This document shows positions 1-12,700 of a stretch of DNA of 64,000 bases, piece after piece. The translations under genes were made by a program, and so were the position numbers. Source of the DNA: Sanderia malayensis (Eukaryota > Cnidaria > Scyphozoa > Semaeostomeae > Pelagiidae); assembly GCA_013076295.1 (NCBI GenBank), contig RQOL01000861.1, positions 4,690,235-4,754,234 of the forward strand. Direction: 5' to 3'. Numbering within the stretch: position 1 is the stretch's first letter; every line of letters starts with the position of its first letter. Under the pieces are notes generated by a model. It was given only the letters and a program-made list of their open reading frames with translations. It was not told the origin of the DNA and did not search any database.

Positions 1-11
1 CTTTACTTCAG

Positions 12-770
12 TATTTCTCTGACGCAAACGATGTCGAATCTTGGATTGGCGAGAAAATGCACCTGGTCTTAAGTACAGATTGTGGCAAGGATACCCAAAG
101 TGCAAAGGTATTACGTCTTTACTTATTCTGCTCTGTTGCTTGGCACATAAAAGTTAGCATCACAGTGAATTATTTATATATTAGCGGGCATTTTTATATA
201 CAACAGACACTATTGAACAACGGACAAATTTTTCTCTCAAAATCTTTCACTGTTGGTCTACATTTTGCGTAGGTAACTAAAGTAACTTCCATATAACAAT
301 AAGTCTAAGATAAACAGCAATCTCTGTATGAATGTTCGTGTTATCATCACTATTATTATTGCTGCTATTATTAAAGAATGGACACTTCTGACTTGGCATC
401 CTTGCCTGTTATGTAATTTTTGAAGGGGTCTATTTAGAGGCTACTTTGTGGCCGCCATCTTGGCACTCATTTTACCAATCAACATGGCGGCGAATGGACT
501 GTGACGTCAATATGCATATCATCTATTGAGCATCCAATAGGTGTCCGTTATATGGAGGTTTCACTGGACCTGTTCATTTATCACTGTTCAAATTGACCAC
601 TTAATAACAAATCACTGATAGTGAACAAATTTGGTTTTACGTTTCAGTCGTTGCTGCATCGCCACGACCAAATTAGCGAAGAGATAGCGATATTCAATGA
701 CGACATGCTAATGTTGCAGGAGCAATGCATGCTGATCGAGAAGGTTGATAACGAGGCTGGTGAAAAGGAG
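12..770 (+). CDS. Beta-heavy spectrin copy 1, exons 1-2 (repeat before the SH3)
   Basis: Exons 12-107 and 648-770. Exon 1 reads YFSDANDVESWIGEKM, a spectrin helix A with its Trp, preceded by acceptor TTCAG at 7-11. Exon 2 begins SLLHRHDQISEEI and ends NEAGEKE before donor GTAAAG. Both are phase 0. The second copy shows that the preceding exon (48951-49151) joins here in phase 0 and supplies the end of the previous repeat. Intron 108-647 shows nothing recognisable. Confidence 0.9.
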
Positions 771-3700
771 GTAAAGCCTGTTAAAATCATGTCTTAGTAT
801 TAGCCAAAATCAGACGTGCCACTTGGTTATCGCTTGTATGTATCTAACTGTGGTTTATGTTACAGATCTTTATGCCATATATTTGTTTTCAGGTGATAAA
901 GTAGACTCACTACATTGCTTTGAAAGTCGGAAACATAGCGAAACATAATAAATACTAAAGTTTTTCGTCTGACACTCATCAGAGTAGTATTTATTAAAGC
1001 TTTAGTTATTAAATGTTATTAAGTATTTATTTTTAAAGCTTTAGTATTTATTATGTTTCGCTATGTTTCCGATTTTCAAAGCAATTTTGAAGTTTTGTAC
1101 CGATCAAAGACGACTCACTACATTGCGTTCCTATGCCTCGCTCGTAACTCACCTCAACCCAGCGAGCAAAAACGAGTGAGACACAGGGACGCAATGTAGT
1201 GAGTCTAGTAATAAGGCGCGTTTTTTCTTCGCAGGGTAAACGGAAAGAGCTTGTCGAAATCGAGGTGGAAACTGATACCGAGGATGAAGAGCTGGTTGAA
1301 AAGGAGGTCGAGAAAAAGGTCATGAAAGAATTCAAAGTGGCACAACTTGTTGCGAAACATGCATACGAAGGAGAGGGTCTAGCGATGAAAAAAGGCGAGG
1401 TGAGCCCCCCGTATGATGATGTAATTTGTGCTAAGCGTGACTGGTTTATGCTAACTGTCCAGGGGGACACTGAATGCTTTACATTGCCTGCTTGTTGGAC
1501 CCGTAAATACATTCACGGATGTTTACTTCATGCATTTTTCATACATTTACAGCTATTTTATAGTACATATCTAAGACATTACCTCTATGAAAGGTTTAGC
1601 TTTGTCTTTATGGGGTTTTGATTGGTGGAGCAATCAATTATTTTGCTTTCGTAAACGATATTGCTCTTTATGTTTTGTAGGTATTTTATCTTGCCTCAAA
1701 GACAAATAAAGATTGGTGGAGCGTGAGGTGATTTACCCTTCGAAAATTTACAAATCTATGTTTTGGTATTTGTGATCTCTGTGCTTTGTTCAGTGGTGAA
1801 AGGGATGCGACATGTTCTTTTCAACACAATATGTATTATCAGTTGTTTTATGCCCGAGTCTTGAATTATTCTGAATGCGTTTGCTTTTAGACGCGTCAAA
1901 GGTAAGGAGTCAGGCTACGTACCGGCCATTTACATGAAGGAGATTGAACCAAAGATATTTAAGAAGCCAGTTGTCGAAAAGATCAAAGTTCAGGAGAAAA
2001 TCAAAGTGAAGAAGAAAAAGACGAAAAAAGTTCAAGTTGAACGCGAAAATATTATTGACAAAAGGGCGAAACGTACTTCTTCGATTCTTCGAAAAACAAG
2101 TAAGACATCTGTTTACCGTAAAAGCTCTGTTATGCACCCCAGTTTATTAAACCATTCTTTCTAATAGGCTCCGCCCATTCAAAAGGACATTCGAATGAAG
2201 TTCCCTCCTGTATTAAGTCCCTTTGTTTTGAAATTTGATTAATTAGGCCATAAATACTCAGGAATACTCTTTCGCAGTTAAATACTCAGGAAATTCATAA
2301 GCATTTTACTGAAGTTTATTGTACAATTTTATTAAGCCCACCTCTCTATTGGGCCCCCCTCTCTATTAGGTCCCCTCTCTAATAAGTCCTTCTAGAAACT
2401 CGAGCATTGAATAAGTCCCCCGTGGTTTGATGGAGCCTTTACGGCGCTGTATGCTATTATACGCTCACGCTTAACATGATACATGGTGTCTGCCTTACCT
2501 TTTTCTTGTCCTGCTAAGATTCTCAGACTATTCCTAAACACATAAGGCCCTGCATTGTAGAACTGGGAAAGTACTGTGCCATATGTCTTGTTTTGCAGAC
2601 AAGAAGCGAAATCGCAAACCACGGTTTACTCAGCATTTCGACCGTGAAAATGTTACGACTCGACAGTTGGGTATCACGATTGCTTATGCTAAATTGAAGA
2701 AGACAGCTGAGGTATGCAATAAAATATTAAGTATTATGATCAATGAAATACATTCAGGCTATTGTGAATTCCTCTGATGTTTACTGTAACCCTGGTAGCT
2801 TGAACAGGATGAGGTTGAAAGCTGACGACTTTAATTTTTGGTTTGATTGACTAGGAAAGGCATAGTAAACTGGAAGATGCTGTCAGGTATTTTGAACTCT
2901 GCTCACGCCATGGTGTAATGATGACTTGGATTAATGAACAGGTATGCTACGCCCTAAGAACATATCTTATTATCTTTTTTTCTCTTTTACATTATTCCTA
3001 TACACTATCACTATGAGATATCCTTTTTTCTTTTCGTCAATATTTTTGCTTAGAATGCGTTGTTTTTCTTCTTTGATTTTTGCTTTTCTTTCGATACTCC
3101 GTTTTATTTGTTCTTCATTTTTTACATTTAGTTTGATGCTTCTCATCTTCTTCTATTTCATTAGATTGTTTAGTTTCTTCGGACTTTTGTCACTTTATTT
3201 GAGTTTTTTCTCCTTTTTAAATTGCATCTTATTTTATCTTTCAGATACGCTACCTCACGTATTGGAACACTTCTGGAGACAGTATTGATGTAGAGAGGAT
3301 ACAAAAGCAATTACAAGTAAATTCATTCTTTATTCATTCTTTATTCATCATCTTTATTCTTTATTTATTCATTCACTCATTATTTATGAATCAGCATATA
3401 TCTTAGCGAAAGTTGCCATTTCAGATACTGGGTAAGACATTTTGCTGTTGGACCATGCAATGAAATGCTATGTAACATTGTGTTTACATTTATAGAAAGT
3501 CACGACGGAAATATCTGCCAATGAAAAGCCTTACCTTGAATTAAAAGAGCAGGGGAAAACGCTCATTGAAAACACTAACACTCAAAATACGCAGGATGTA
3601 AAAAGAAGAATCGAAGCCATGGTAGCTAGGTAAAGATGTATACGCATGTTATATTGTAGAAAGATCTTTGTCTTGTTATGATTGGGGTCGTCGAGAAATG

Positions 3701-6700
3701 TTTCTGTGTCTTCAAATCTTTAACATTCTTTATTTACTTTTAATTGATGTTCATTTCTTCTAGCTAGTAAAAGTTTAAAATTCCTTACTATTGATTCTCC
3801 AGGTTTGAAGAGCTGATCAAAATTAAAAAGGGTAAAGAAATTGACGTTTTGAAAGGTCACGGGTATGTGCATTGATTTATTTGATACCATTTATTTATCT
3901 TACCTATTTAATATCTTTTGTTTATTTTATTTATCTATTTAATATATATTTGTGTTTGTATCCTTAAGAGGTGTTTCACTAAATTGACAAAAATATGACT
4001 AAGGTTTGGAAGACAACATTAAAAACACTTCTGTTATCACTTCTTATAGAGAACATATTTTTTCCTGTAGGGTTGAAATATTTCTAAATTCCTGCAAAGA
4101 AATAAAGAGTTGGATATTGGAGAAGTCGAATTATCTACGAGACACGAAAATAGGCGATAGTCAAGAGCTGATAAGAGCTTCACAAAGGAGACATCAGGTG
4201 AAGTAGGGAGGGAGTCTATCTTGCTCTATAGCGTCCATACAGTCCATCATATTTACAGATGCAGATCTTAGTGCGTTTGGTCTGAGAGTTTACTTCTTGA
4301 AGGTGTCAAATGCAAGTCTCAATACGGGGAAATGTATTTGCTTTTGCTAATGCTGTGATTGTTTTTGTTTTTTTACAGAACTTTGAGCACGAGTTGGTTG
4401 CGATAGATGAAAAATTTTTAGGATTGAACCAAAATGCTGAGAGGTGTGGAGTGTTTCAGAAATTGTTTCTCTAATTAAGACCGATTTAACCATTTTTTGT
4501 TGGTAGTATTCGGCATTTTCTTTGCTTCAGACATTATTTTTTTAGCTTCAAAACAAAAGCTCTAAAGCTTCTAAAAGCTTCAATCTTTAATAATTTTACC
4601 CCTTTCCAACTCCTCCCTAAAACGTCATAATATTTATGTTTTACTTCTGTAGTTTACGTCGGATGCATTCTTCGCCTCTTGTTGAAGCAAGCGAAAAGGA
4701 GATTACGAATCTTTGGAATGACCTGAAGGTATTATTAATGATCCTTAACCCGTGTCAATCCAGCTTTTTGACAATGTTTTTAATACAATGTCCTTCAATT
4801 ATGCTTTATGCATGTAAATTGTCTCTTATTTTGTAGCAACGTGCAGCTAAGAGAAAAGCCAAGCTTCAAGAGGCGTATGGTCAGCAAGGTTTCTTCACAG
4901 ACTTCAGAGAGATGGTAAGATTAGAGGTGTTGTTTCAATATCCTTAGAAAGCTTTTTTATATTGTCAACCAGAACTGGTACTTTTGTATTTAGTACAGTA
5001 AATAAAGTCAGTCTTAAAAGAGTCCATCGCTCCAAACAATTGAATAAACAATAGCCTGTCCTGTTGTATTTCAACAATAATCCATTGTGTTTAAACAAAG
5101 GTCTATTGTACTTAACAGTAGGCTGAATGATAAATTCATGGATTCTTTTCGCGAGCGTTTACTGTATGTAATTTTGATACAATTGCAGTTATTTTATATT
5201 ATTTCCAAGACATTACCTGTTTGAAAGGTATAGTTTTGTCTTTATGATGTTGTGATTTGTTGTTTTATGTACTCGTTTTATCTCCAGGTTGCATGGGGAA
5301 ACGAAGCAAAGAAGCGATTGACTGTAGGAGAAATGCCAAAAGATGTTTCGCTGGTTGAAGAGCTTGTTAGTCAACACAAAATGCAGTGGACTGAGGTGCA
5401 GAGTAATCTAGACAGGTAAAGGAAACGTTTTTTCTCAACAAACTATAACGGTATCTGCAATGGTCTCTAATGTATCAATGGTCTCTAATGTAAAATGCAA
5501 TGGTCTCTAATGTAAAATGCAATGGTCTCTAACATAAGATACAATAGTTTCTAATGTAAGCAATGTTCTCTAATGTAAGATACAATGGTCTCTAATGTAA
5601 GATGCAATGGTATCTATTGTAAGACACAATGGTCTCTAATTTAAGATGCAATGGTCACTAATGTAAGATGCAATGGTCTCTAATTTAAGATATAATGGTC
5701 TCTAACGTAAGATGCAATGGTATCTATTGTAAGATGCAATGGTCTTTAGTGTAAGATGCAATTGTCTTCAACATAAGATGCAATAGTTTCTAATGTAGGC
5801 AATGGTCTCTTGCGTAAGATGCAATGGTCTCTAATTTAAGATACAATGGTATCTAACCAAGATACCATGGTCTCTAATGTAAGATGCAATGGTATCTAAC
5901 CTAAGATGCAATGGTATCTATTGTAGGATACAATGGTTTCTAATGTAAAGGTCCATCAGATACATGTCATTGCTCTTAGGGGGTGGAAGCATTAGAGCAT
6001 CTCATATTCATTTTTATAGATTGAAAGATCTGGTTTTAAGTGGAGAAGCTTTGCTGCCAAAGACTAAAGATGCGGGCAAAGTTCGAGATTGTCTTACAAA
6101 GTTAGAACAAATCACTCTGGATGTCCCAGCATTGTGGAATAGAAAAGATTTGATGCTAAATCAGTACAAGGAGTTTCTGGTGAGCTTATACTCTTGCGAA
6201 GCGATTGTCTTTATCATTACCCATGACAGTACGTATTTTATTTGCCCAGTATCACCATCGAATTGAAAGATGTTGTATGCAAATATCTACTGTCTTCATA
6301 GACGTAGGAACCGGGGGGGGGGGGCACTGGGGGCACGTGCCCCCCCAAGATTTTGCAATAAACAAAAAGTGCCCTTTTTGTTTCACAAAGTGCCCTGTTC
6401 TATGGCCAAAAATAATGTTTGATTTTTCCTCTTTTGGTTGTACTTCAATTTTAATTTATATTCGTTTGTTTATGTTCTGAAGTGAAAACACTCTGTCTTG
6501 GTAATTTCGCACCATTTTCTGCTGTGTATCAAAGTATTCATTCGCAAATCCAACGTATTTGAAAGTGCCCTTAAAGTGTCGTGCCCCCCCCCCAAGTTTA
6601 AGATGCTTCCTACGTCCCTGACTGTCTTATCATCGTGTTTTAACAATTGATATTTTTGACGTTTTGCAGTTGTTTAATCGTGATGCTGATAATCTGAAGT

Positions 6701-9700
6701 CGAAACTTGTTGTGATACAGAAACTTTTGGCCACGGAAGACATCGGGGTAAGTTGTTTAATCCATTTGCATAGGCTTAGCTTAGATAATGCGATGGCTTC
6801 GGTTTTCAATTCATATCATTATTTATTATTCTGTTCCAAGTCTTTACTTGTCAGAGCATCTCACTGAACATATGCTTATAATTTCCTCTACGTATTTACT
6901 CTACGTATTTACTCTATTACAGTTAGCTCAACTCGAATACAGTGCTATTCTTGCACTTTATTCGAGTTGAGCTAACTGGGTGAAGGGCTCTTATCTCAAC
7001 ACAATATTTTGGGTGACTTGGTTTTTTGGGAATTGGTTGATCTGATTGTTATGTTCATGGGCGACGTATTTCATCGCCAAGCCATTTATTCAAAACTGGT
7101 CAATGGATCTTTCTCTATTGTTTACTTTGTTGTCTTTATTGTTTACTTTGTTGTTGTAGGTGTCTGTGGAGAATGTTACAAGCTTAATGAAGCAAGCAGA
7201 TGAATTATCACAGAACGTGTCACAGAGACATGAGAAATTCAAGCAACTCATGGCAGTCGCTGACAAAATTCTCATAAATCAGCATTTCGAGTCTGAAAGG
7301 TTTGTACAATTAATAATACTCCTCTCCTTGTATCTGTGTAGTCAAGTAGTATCTCAAGTAGTATCAGTAAGCCTCTGAATAGCCATTTCGGAGCCTTAAT
7401 ATGTTATTAACTAATGCTTGTATTTCTAGCATTATAAATAAGAAGAATGAAGTTACCAGTTGCTATGAAGACACTTTGGGTTTACTTGCAAAGAGGAAAG
7501 AAGCCCTGCATGGTTCTCTTGAGTTCCAGCAATTTAGAACCGATATAGAAGAGGTATATTTGTATCCATTTGCAAACACGCCCTAAGAACGATATTTGAA
7601 ACTTCTTTAGCAATAAGCAACACACAATAAGGCATAAGCAATGAACAATTAGCATTAAGCAATAAGCATTAAGTAATATGCAATAAGCAAGTACACACAG
7701 TTTCAATGCAAGGATTAGGTCTAAGGCTAGGTATCTATCATTTTTCTAGACCTGATTTTGAAATTTGAACTAGGTTTTATTTAATTGTCGGGACATAGGA
7801 CCAGAGCTTTTGCAAGGTCAGATTCAACTTTGTGTCGTTTGAATTGCAGTTTCTTTCCTGGGTTGACGATAAGCTTGCGATTGTCAGTGACGAGTGCCAT
7901 CGTGATTTATCCAACTTGCAAAGTAAAATTCTCAAGCATCAAGCTTTGCAAGCTGAAGTCATTTCAAATCAAGTGGCAAAGAATAGGCTCGAGGAGGTAA
8001 ACACTTGCTTCTTGTCAGACTGGACTATTTCCAATAGAAGTATATCTCATTGTGGCTCGCATTTATTTTATACTATAGCTCGTTTATAGCCTTATAGCCT
8101 GAATTGTTTTCAATTGTTGCCTTTGTTGATCCCAATTTATGGGTCATGCGTTTCTCGAACCTTTGCTAATATGCAATAGTGGACGAAAGTCCTTGGGACA
8201 CTTCTAACGACACGATCTTGTCAAGCCGTAAACTTTTATTTTTGCGGGCTTTATTCACCCCCTCCCACTCACCCCTAAGACAATGTTGTGTTCTCAAACA
8301 GACCTCTGTGAATATTATGCAAAAGGAATTTTGTAAATGTTGTAGAACAATGTTGTCTCTAGAGGCAACATTGTTTGGGGGAGAAGGGGCATGAAGGATG
8401 CGTGGAAAATTTGCGACATTCGCTAGTGTCCCGGGACCTTTGCTGCCTATTACGGTTTTCTAGTTATGGCCAATATTGACTTATGGATTATTTGTCTCAC
8501 ATTGTAGTCCATTTATGATCCCCTCAGGTTTACTGAATTGCTGTACTCTTACTGTATACACAATTTACATGACCGACAATATATGCTTTACTGTTTGTAG
8601 ATAGGAGAGGGTATGCTGACAAATGCGCACGCTTCAGCTGACGACATCAACGAACTTCTGGACATGCTTGAAGAAAAGTGGGAGGAACTGGAGCAGAGCT
8701 CCAAGACGAAGCAAATCAACTTAGAGCAGGCGACAAAAAGCCAGAAGCGTGTTGAATGAAATCACCGACTTTGAGATGTGGTGTAATCAAACGCAGAACG
8801 CCTTGTCATCGAAAGATTGTGGAGAACGACTTGGCCAGTGTTAGATTCTTCAATAACAAGCACCAGGTGAGTGATGCCTATTTCATCTGTAGTATTTTTG
8901 TTTGTTAGGTTGTTTAATAATGACAGCTTGTACACTATGAGATGTTTGTTGCATATGCTGTTTATTTTTTGATTTAGCTGCAAGAAAAGGATATTGAAAC
9001 AGCATGGAAGTGACCTGAAGCAGCTGGAATTGCCAAGCTCAGCAAATGCTCAAAGAAGATAACTTCAAATCGCAGGATATCAAACAACATAGTTAACTCA
9101 AGTTCAAGACAAGTATGTACTTTGAATATCTAGTGTGTCTGACGTGTCCTATGCAATGGGGCTAGATAATTGACGTGTGCACAGCATAACTGCATATTGA
9201 GACATGGTATTGTTCGTTTTTCCAGGATGCAGGAAGTTGAACGAAGCTCACAATCGAAGAAGGACGATTTGGAGTATGCACACGACCTTCAGAAGTTCCT
9301 ATTTGATGCACATTTGCATCTCTCGTGGCTGGCCGAGCGCCAAGCGCAAATTTGCAAAGCAGAATTCGGAACGAATCTCACTACTGCACGACAGTTATTG
9401 AATCGCCACGAGGTTAGCCTGCACACACCCCCGTATTTGTATGAAATTGCCCTTTAAAATAAATTTGAATTTATTGTCAGCATTGGGGGGATAACATCTT
9501 AAAAATGCTTATTTTGTATTGCAGGCTTTGGAGACCGAGATTAAATCACACACATCTTCTGTCGAGAAGTTGTTCAATGAAGGCCACACGTACATTCAAG
9601 CTCAACACCCTAACTCGGGTGTTATCCAAGACACTTGCAGCGATCTCGAGAGATCTCTTGGAGAACTTGTGGAAAGCTCGCTTGCCAGAAAAGACAGATT

Positions 9701-12700
9701 GAAACAAGAATTGGAGGCGTTTCAGGTAAAGAGTTAATTTTGATAGATTATAGTGTAATTGTAACTCTACGACACCGCACCATAGTTTGCTGATTAAATT
9801 GCACGAGGCTGATTCAAGCAGTCAACGATCGTTGTCCCCGCACTCTCAATTATGAAGTCTTCTTTATACCCTGACCCTTGTGATTACAATGCGACAAACC
9901 TCGTGCTGGCGTTTGGTCATTGACTGCAAGAGTATATAGAATTATTAGAGGATCTCACTTGATAATTTACAGTTCATTCTTGATGCTAACGAGTTGGAGA
10001 CCTGGTTTGATGAAAAATCAGCAGCCATTGCTGGGCAAGAAGACTGCAAAGACCTTGACACTGTTGAGAGACTTCTTAGCAAGAATAAAGCATTTTCAGA
10101 TGAGATGGAAACTGTTTCAAAGAGCCTTGTATCTCTTGAGGAGAAGGCAGCTACACTATTTGAGGATAATAACCCTAAATTGTTGGAAATTAAAGAAAAA
10201 CAGGTTTGTTGCATGGATGTGTGCTATTTTTTCATTTGACACTATCGATTTATCTCCTATTGTAATAGTAATTTAGTAATTTTTATCGCCCTCTGATAAA
10301 GGCCACGATGAGCTTACAGTGGTTATTATGGATGAAATATCACTTTGGTTTTAAATGTAGCCTGTTCTTGCTCTTCTGCTCTCGTTTCGTTTCTATTAGC
10401 AATGTAGAGCTATTTAATTATGAGGTGTTGTTGTTTCTTATTGCAGCAAAGATTGAATGCAAAATCTGATCCTGAAACATGAGCAATGTAAGGCCCTTTA
10501 ATTATGAAGTGCTATTGTTTCTTATTGTAGCAACAGTTGAATGCAAAATCTGAGCGCCTGAAACATGAGCTTGAGAGCAATCAGACGAGGCTTCGAAACA
10601 TGCGACGAGTATATCAATTGTTTCACGATGCAGAGAACGTTCGAGAATGGATAACATCGAAATACGAAATCGGCAATGCGGATGGCTACGGCAAAGATTA
10701 CGAACATTGGCAAGCTCTGTCGCAGAAATTCGATGATTTTAAAATAAGCATTGCGGCAGGAAAGGCAAATTTCAACGCTGTCATCAAACTTGCTGATGCT
10801 ATCATTGCTGAGAATGGATCACATACTCAAAGTGTACTTGGTGTGAAGAACAAACTCAGGTATGTGATTGATCCCATTCTGTATGGCGCTGGGGCTATAA
10901 TCCATCATACCCTATTGCCGTTTCATTCAAATGCTTCTATTGCCACTCATGAAAAATTTCCCTTACCGACATCACAGACATAAAGAATTCCTTTATCGAC
11001 ATTAAATTTCCCGTTTCAGAGTTACTACTTACTAAGCTATCTTCACTGCTATTCACTGTCAACTGCCAAATCCATCTATTTTGTTTTACTATAGATGCCT
11101 TTGCTCCATCAAATAAGTTCTTTGTTACAACTTTCATCACATGGCCTGTTAATACAGATACTTCCATTTACATTAACTCTGTTTTATGGTACTGCTGCTA
11201 TTTGTGATTCGTTACAGCTATTGAATAGAAGACACATCTCTGAATGTGTTTGTATTTTGTAACGTGACTCTGTGCTTCATTACAGTTCAATGTGGTCTCT
11301 TTTGATGGAAAGAATGAAAAACAAAAACGCACGTCTTTTGAAGGCCGGAGAGCTGCACAAGTTTAACATGCAGGTGAATGATATCACCAGTCGTTTGCGC
11401 GAGAAGGAGGCTGCTATCTTGACTGACGATCTGGGCAAGGATACTGTCAGCAGCGAATCTCGTGTTCGACAACACGACGCCGTTTTTCTCGAACTTGAGG
11501 CTGTAGGAAAACAAATCGAAGCTGTGGAGAATACTGCGCAAACATTGAGGCAAAATTACTCGGGTAAGTTAGAAATTGGCCCTGTCTCGTTGAATTACCT
11601 GTCATCCTTCCTATCTTAGGCAAGAAGCTTTGGCCAGTGATTTGGTTTGAGTGTGTAATGGTGGGGGCGTGAAACACGCTCTTAATGTGTTTCAATCAAG
11701 TCCTTTCTCAGCGCATGGTTTTGTAGGCGCAGCCCTTATGTTTGTTTTTATGATGCCCGGCTGTGTGGAGTCTTACTATTGTTAGATCCAACATATCATT
11801 GAATTGGTGGCGTTTTTTTTACTCAGGGAAAACTTCGGAACAGGTTCAATTGCACCAGGAATTTGTAAAAAAGAACTGGTCTGACCTCCTGCGAAAAGCG
11901 AAGAACGTCAGAGGAAAACTGCATGGAAATGTTGAATATCACAGTTTAATCACGGAGGTATGACACTTGCTTTTTTAACATGGTCCCCCATGCTAGTGAA
12001 TAGGCTTCCCCTTGGAAGGTTCCAATTTGGAAATTGGTAATTTTGTTAAGCTGGGCTTACTTGCTTGCATTTTACTTTGTTTGGTAAATTAACTAATTGA
12101 TGGGTCTGCCGATACACAGCGAATTACTTGAGGTAGTAATGTTAAGGTTTATAATGATGAAAGAATTGAACGTGTCTTGGAAACAATTGTCACTGAATCA
12201 ATGTCACCAAGTTACAACATATTCTACACGGGACCACATGAAGGATTCGGGAAAATAAATCTCACCGCATCTCCGATTCTGATTCTTATTAGTAAGATTT
12301 CACGGTACGTTCGGGTGGAATTGATAAAATCGATTGATACAGACGTTGTATTTCGTTTAGATCAACAAACTGTTGTCTTGGTGTTTGGAAACGAAACAAT
12401 CTATTGGTGCTGGCCAGTCTGTGAGCAGTGTAGACGAGGCAGAGGAAGAAATGGATCGAATCGATGATTTGAAATTGGAAATCGATGGAAGAGAAGAGAA
12501 ATTCTCATTCGTCGTTGAAGTTGGCGAAAGGATGGTGAATGAAGGACACCATGCCACTGATGAAGTAAGCGTGTTGTTTTATGAGCTATGATGCTTAATA
12601 CTCTCTGCGCTTGCTGCACTGTTACGCTGCACTGTTACGCTTACGTGTGAAGTACAAACACGAGGATAATGTCACAGAGTTGTTGTACAGTAAATTGAAC

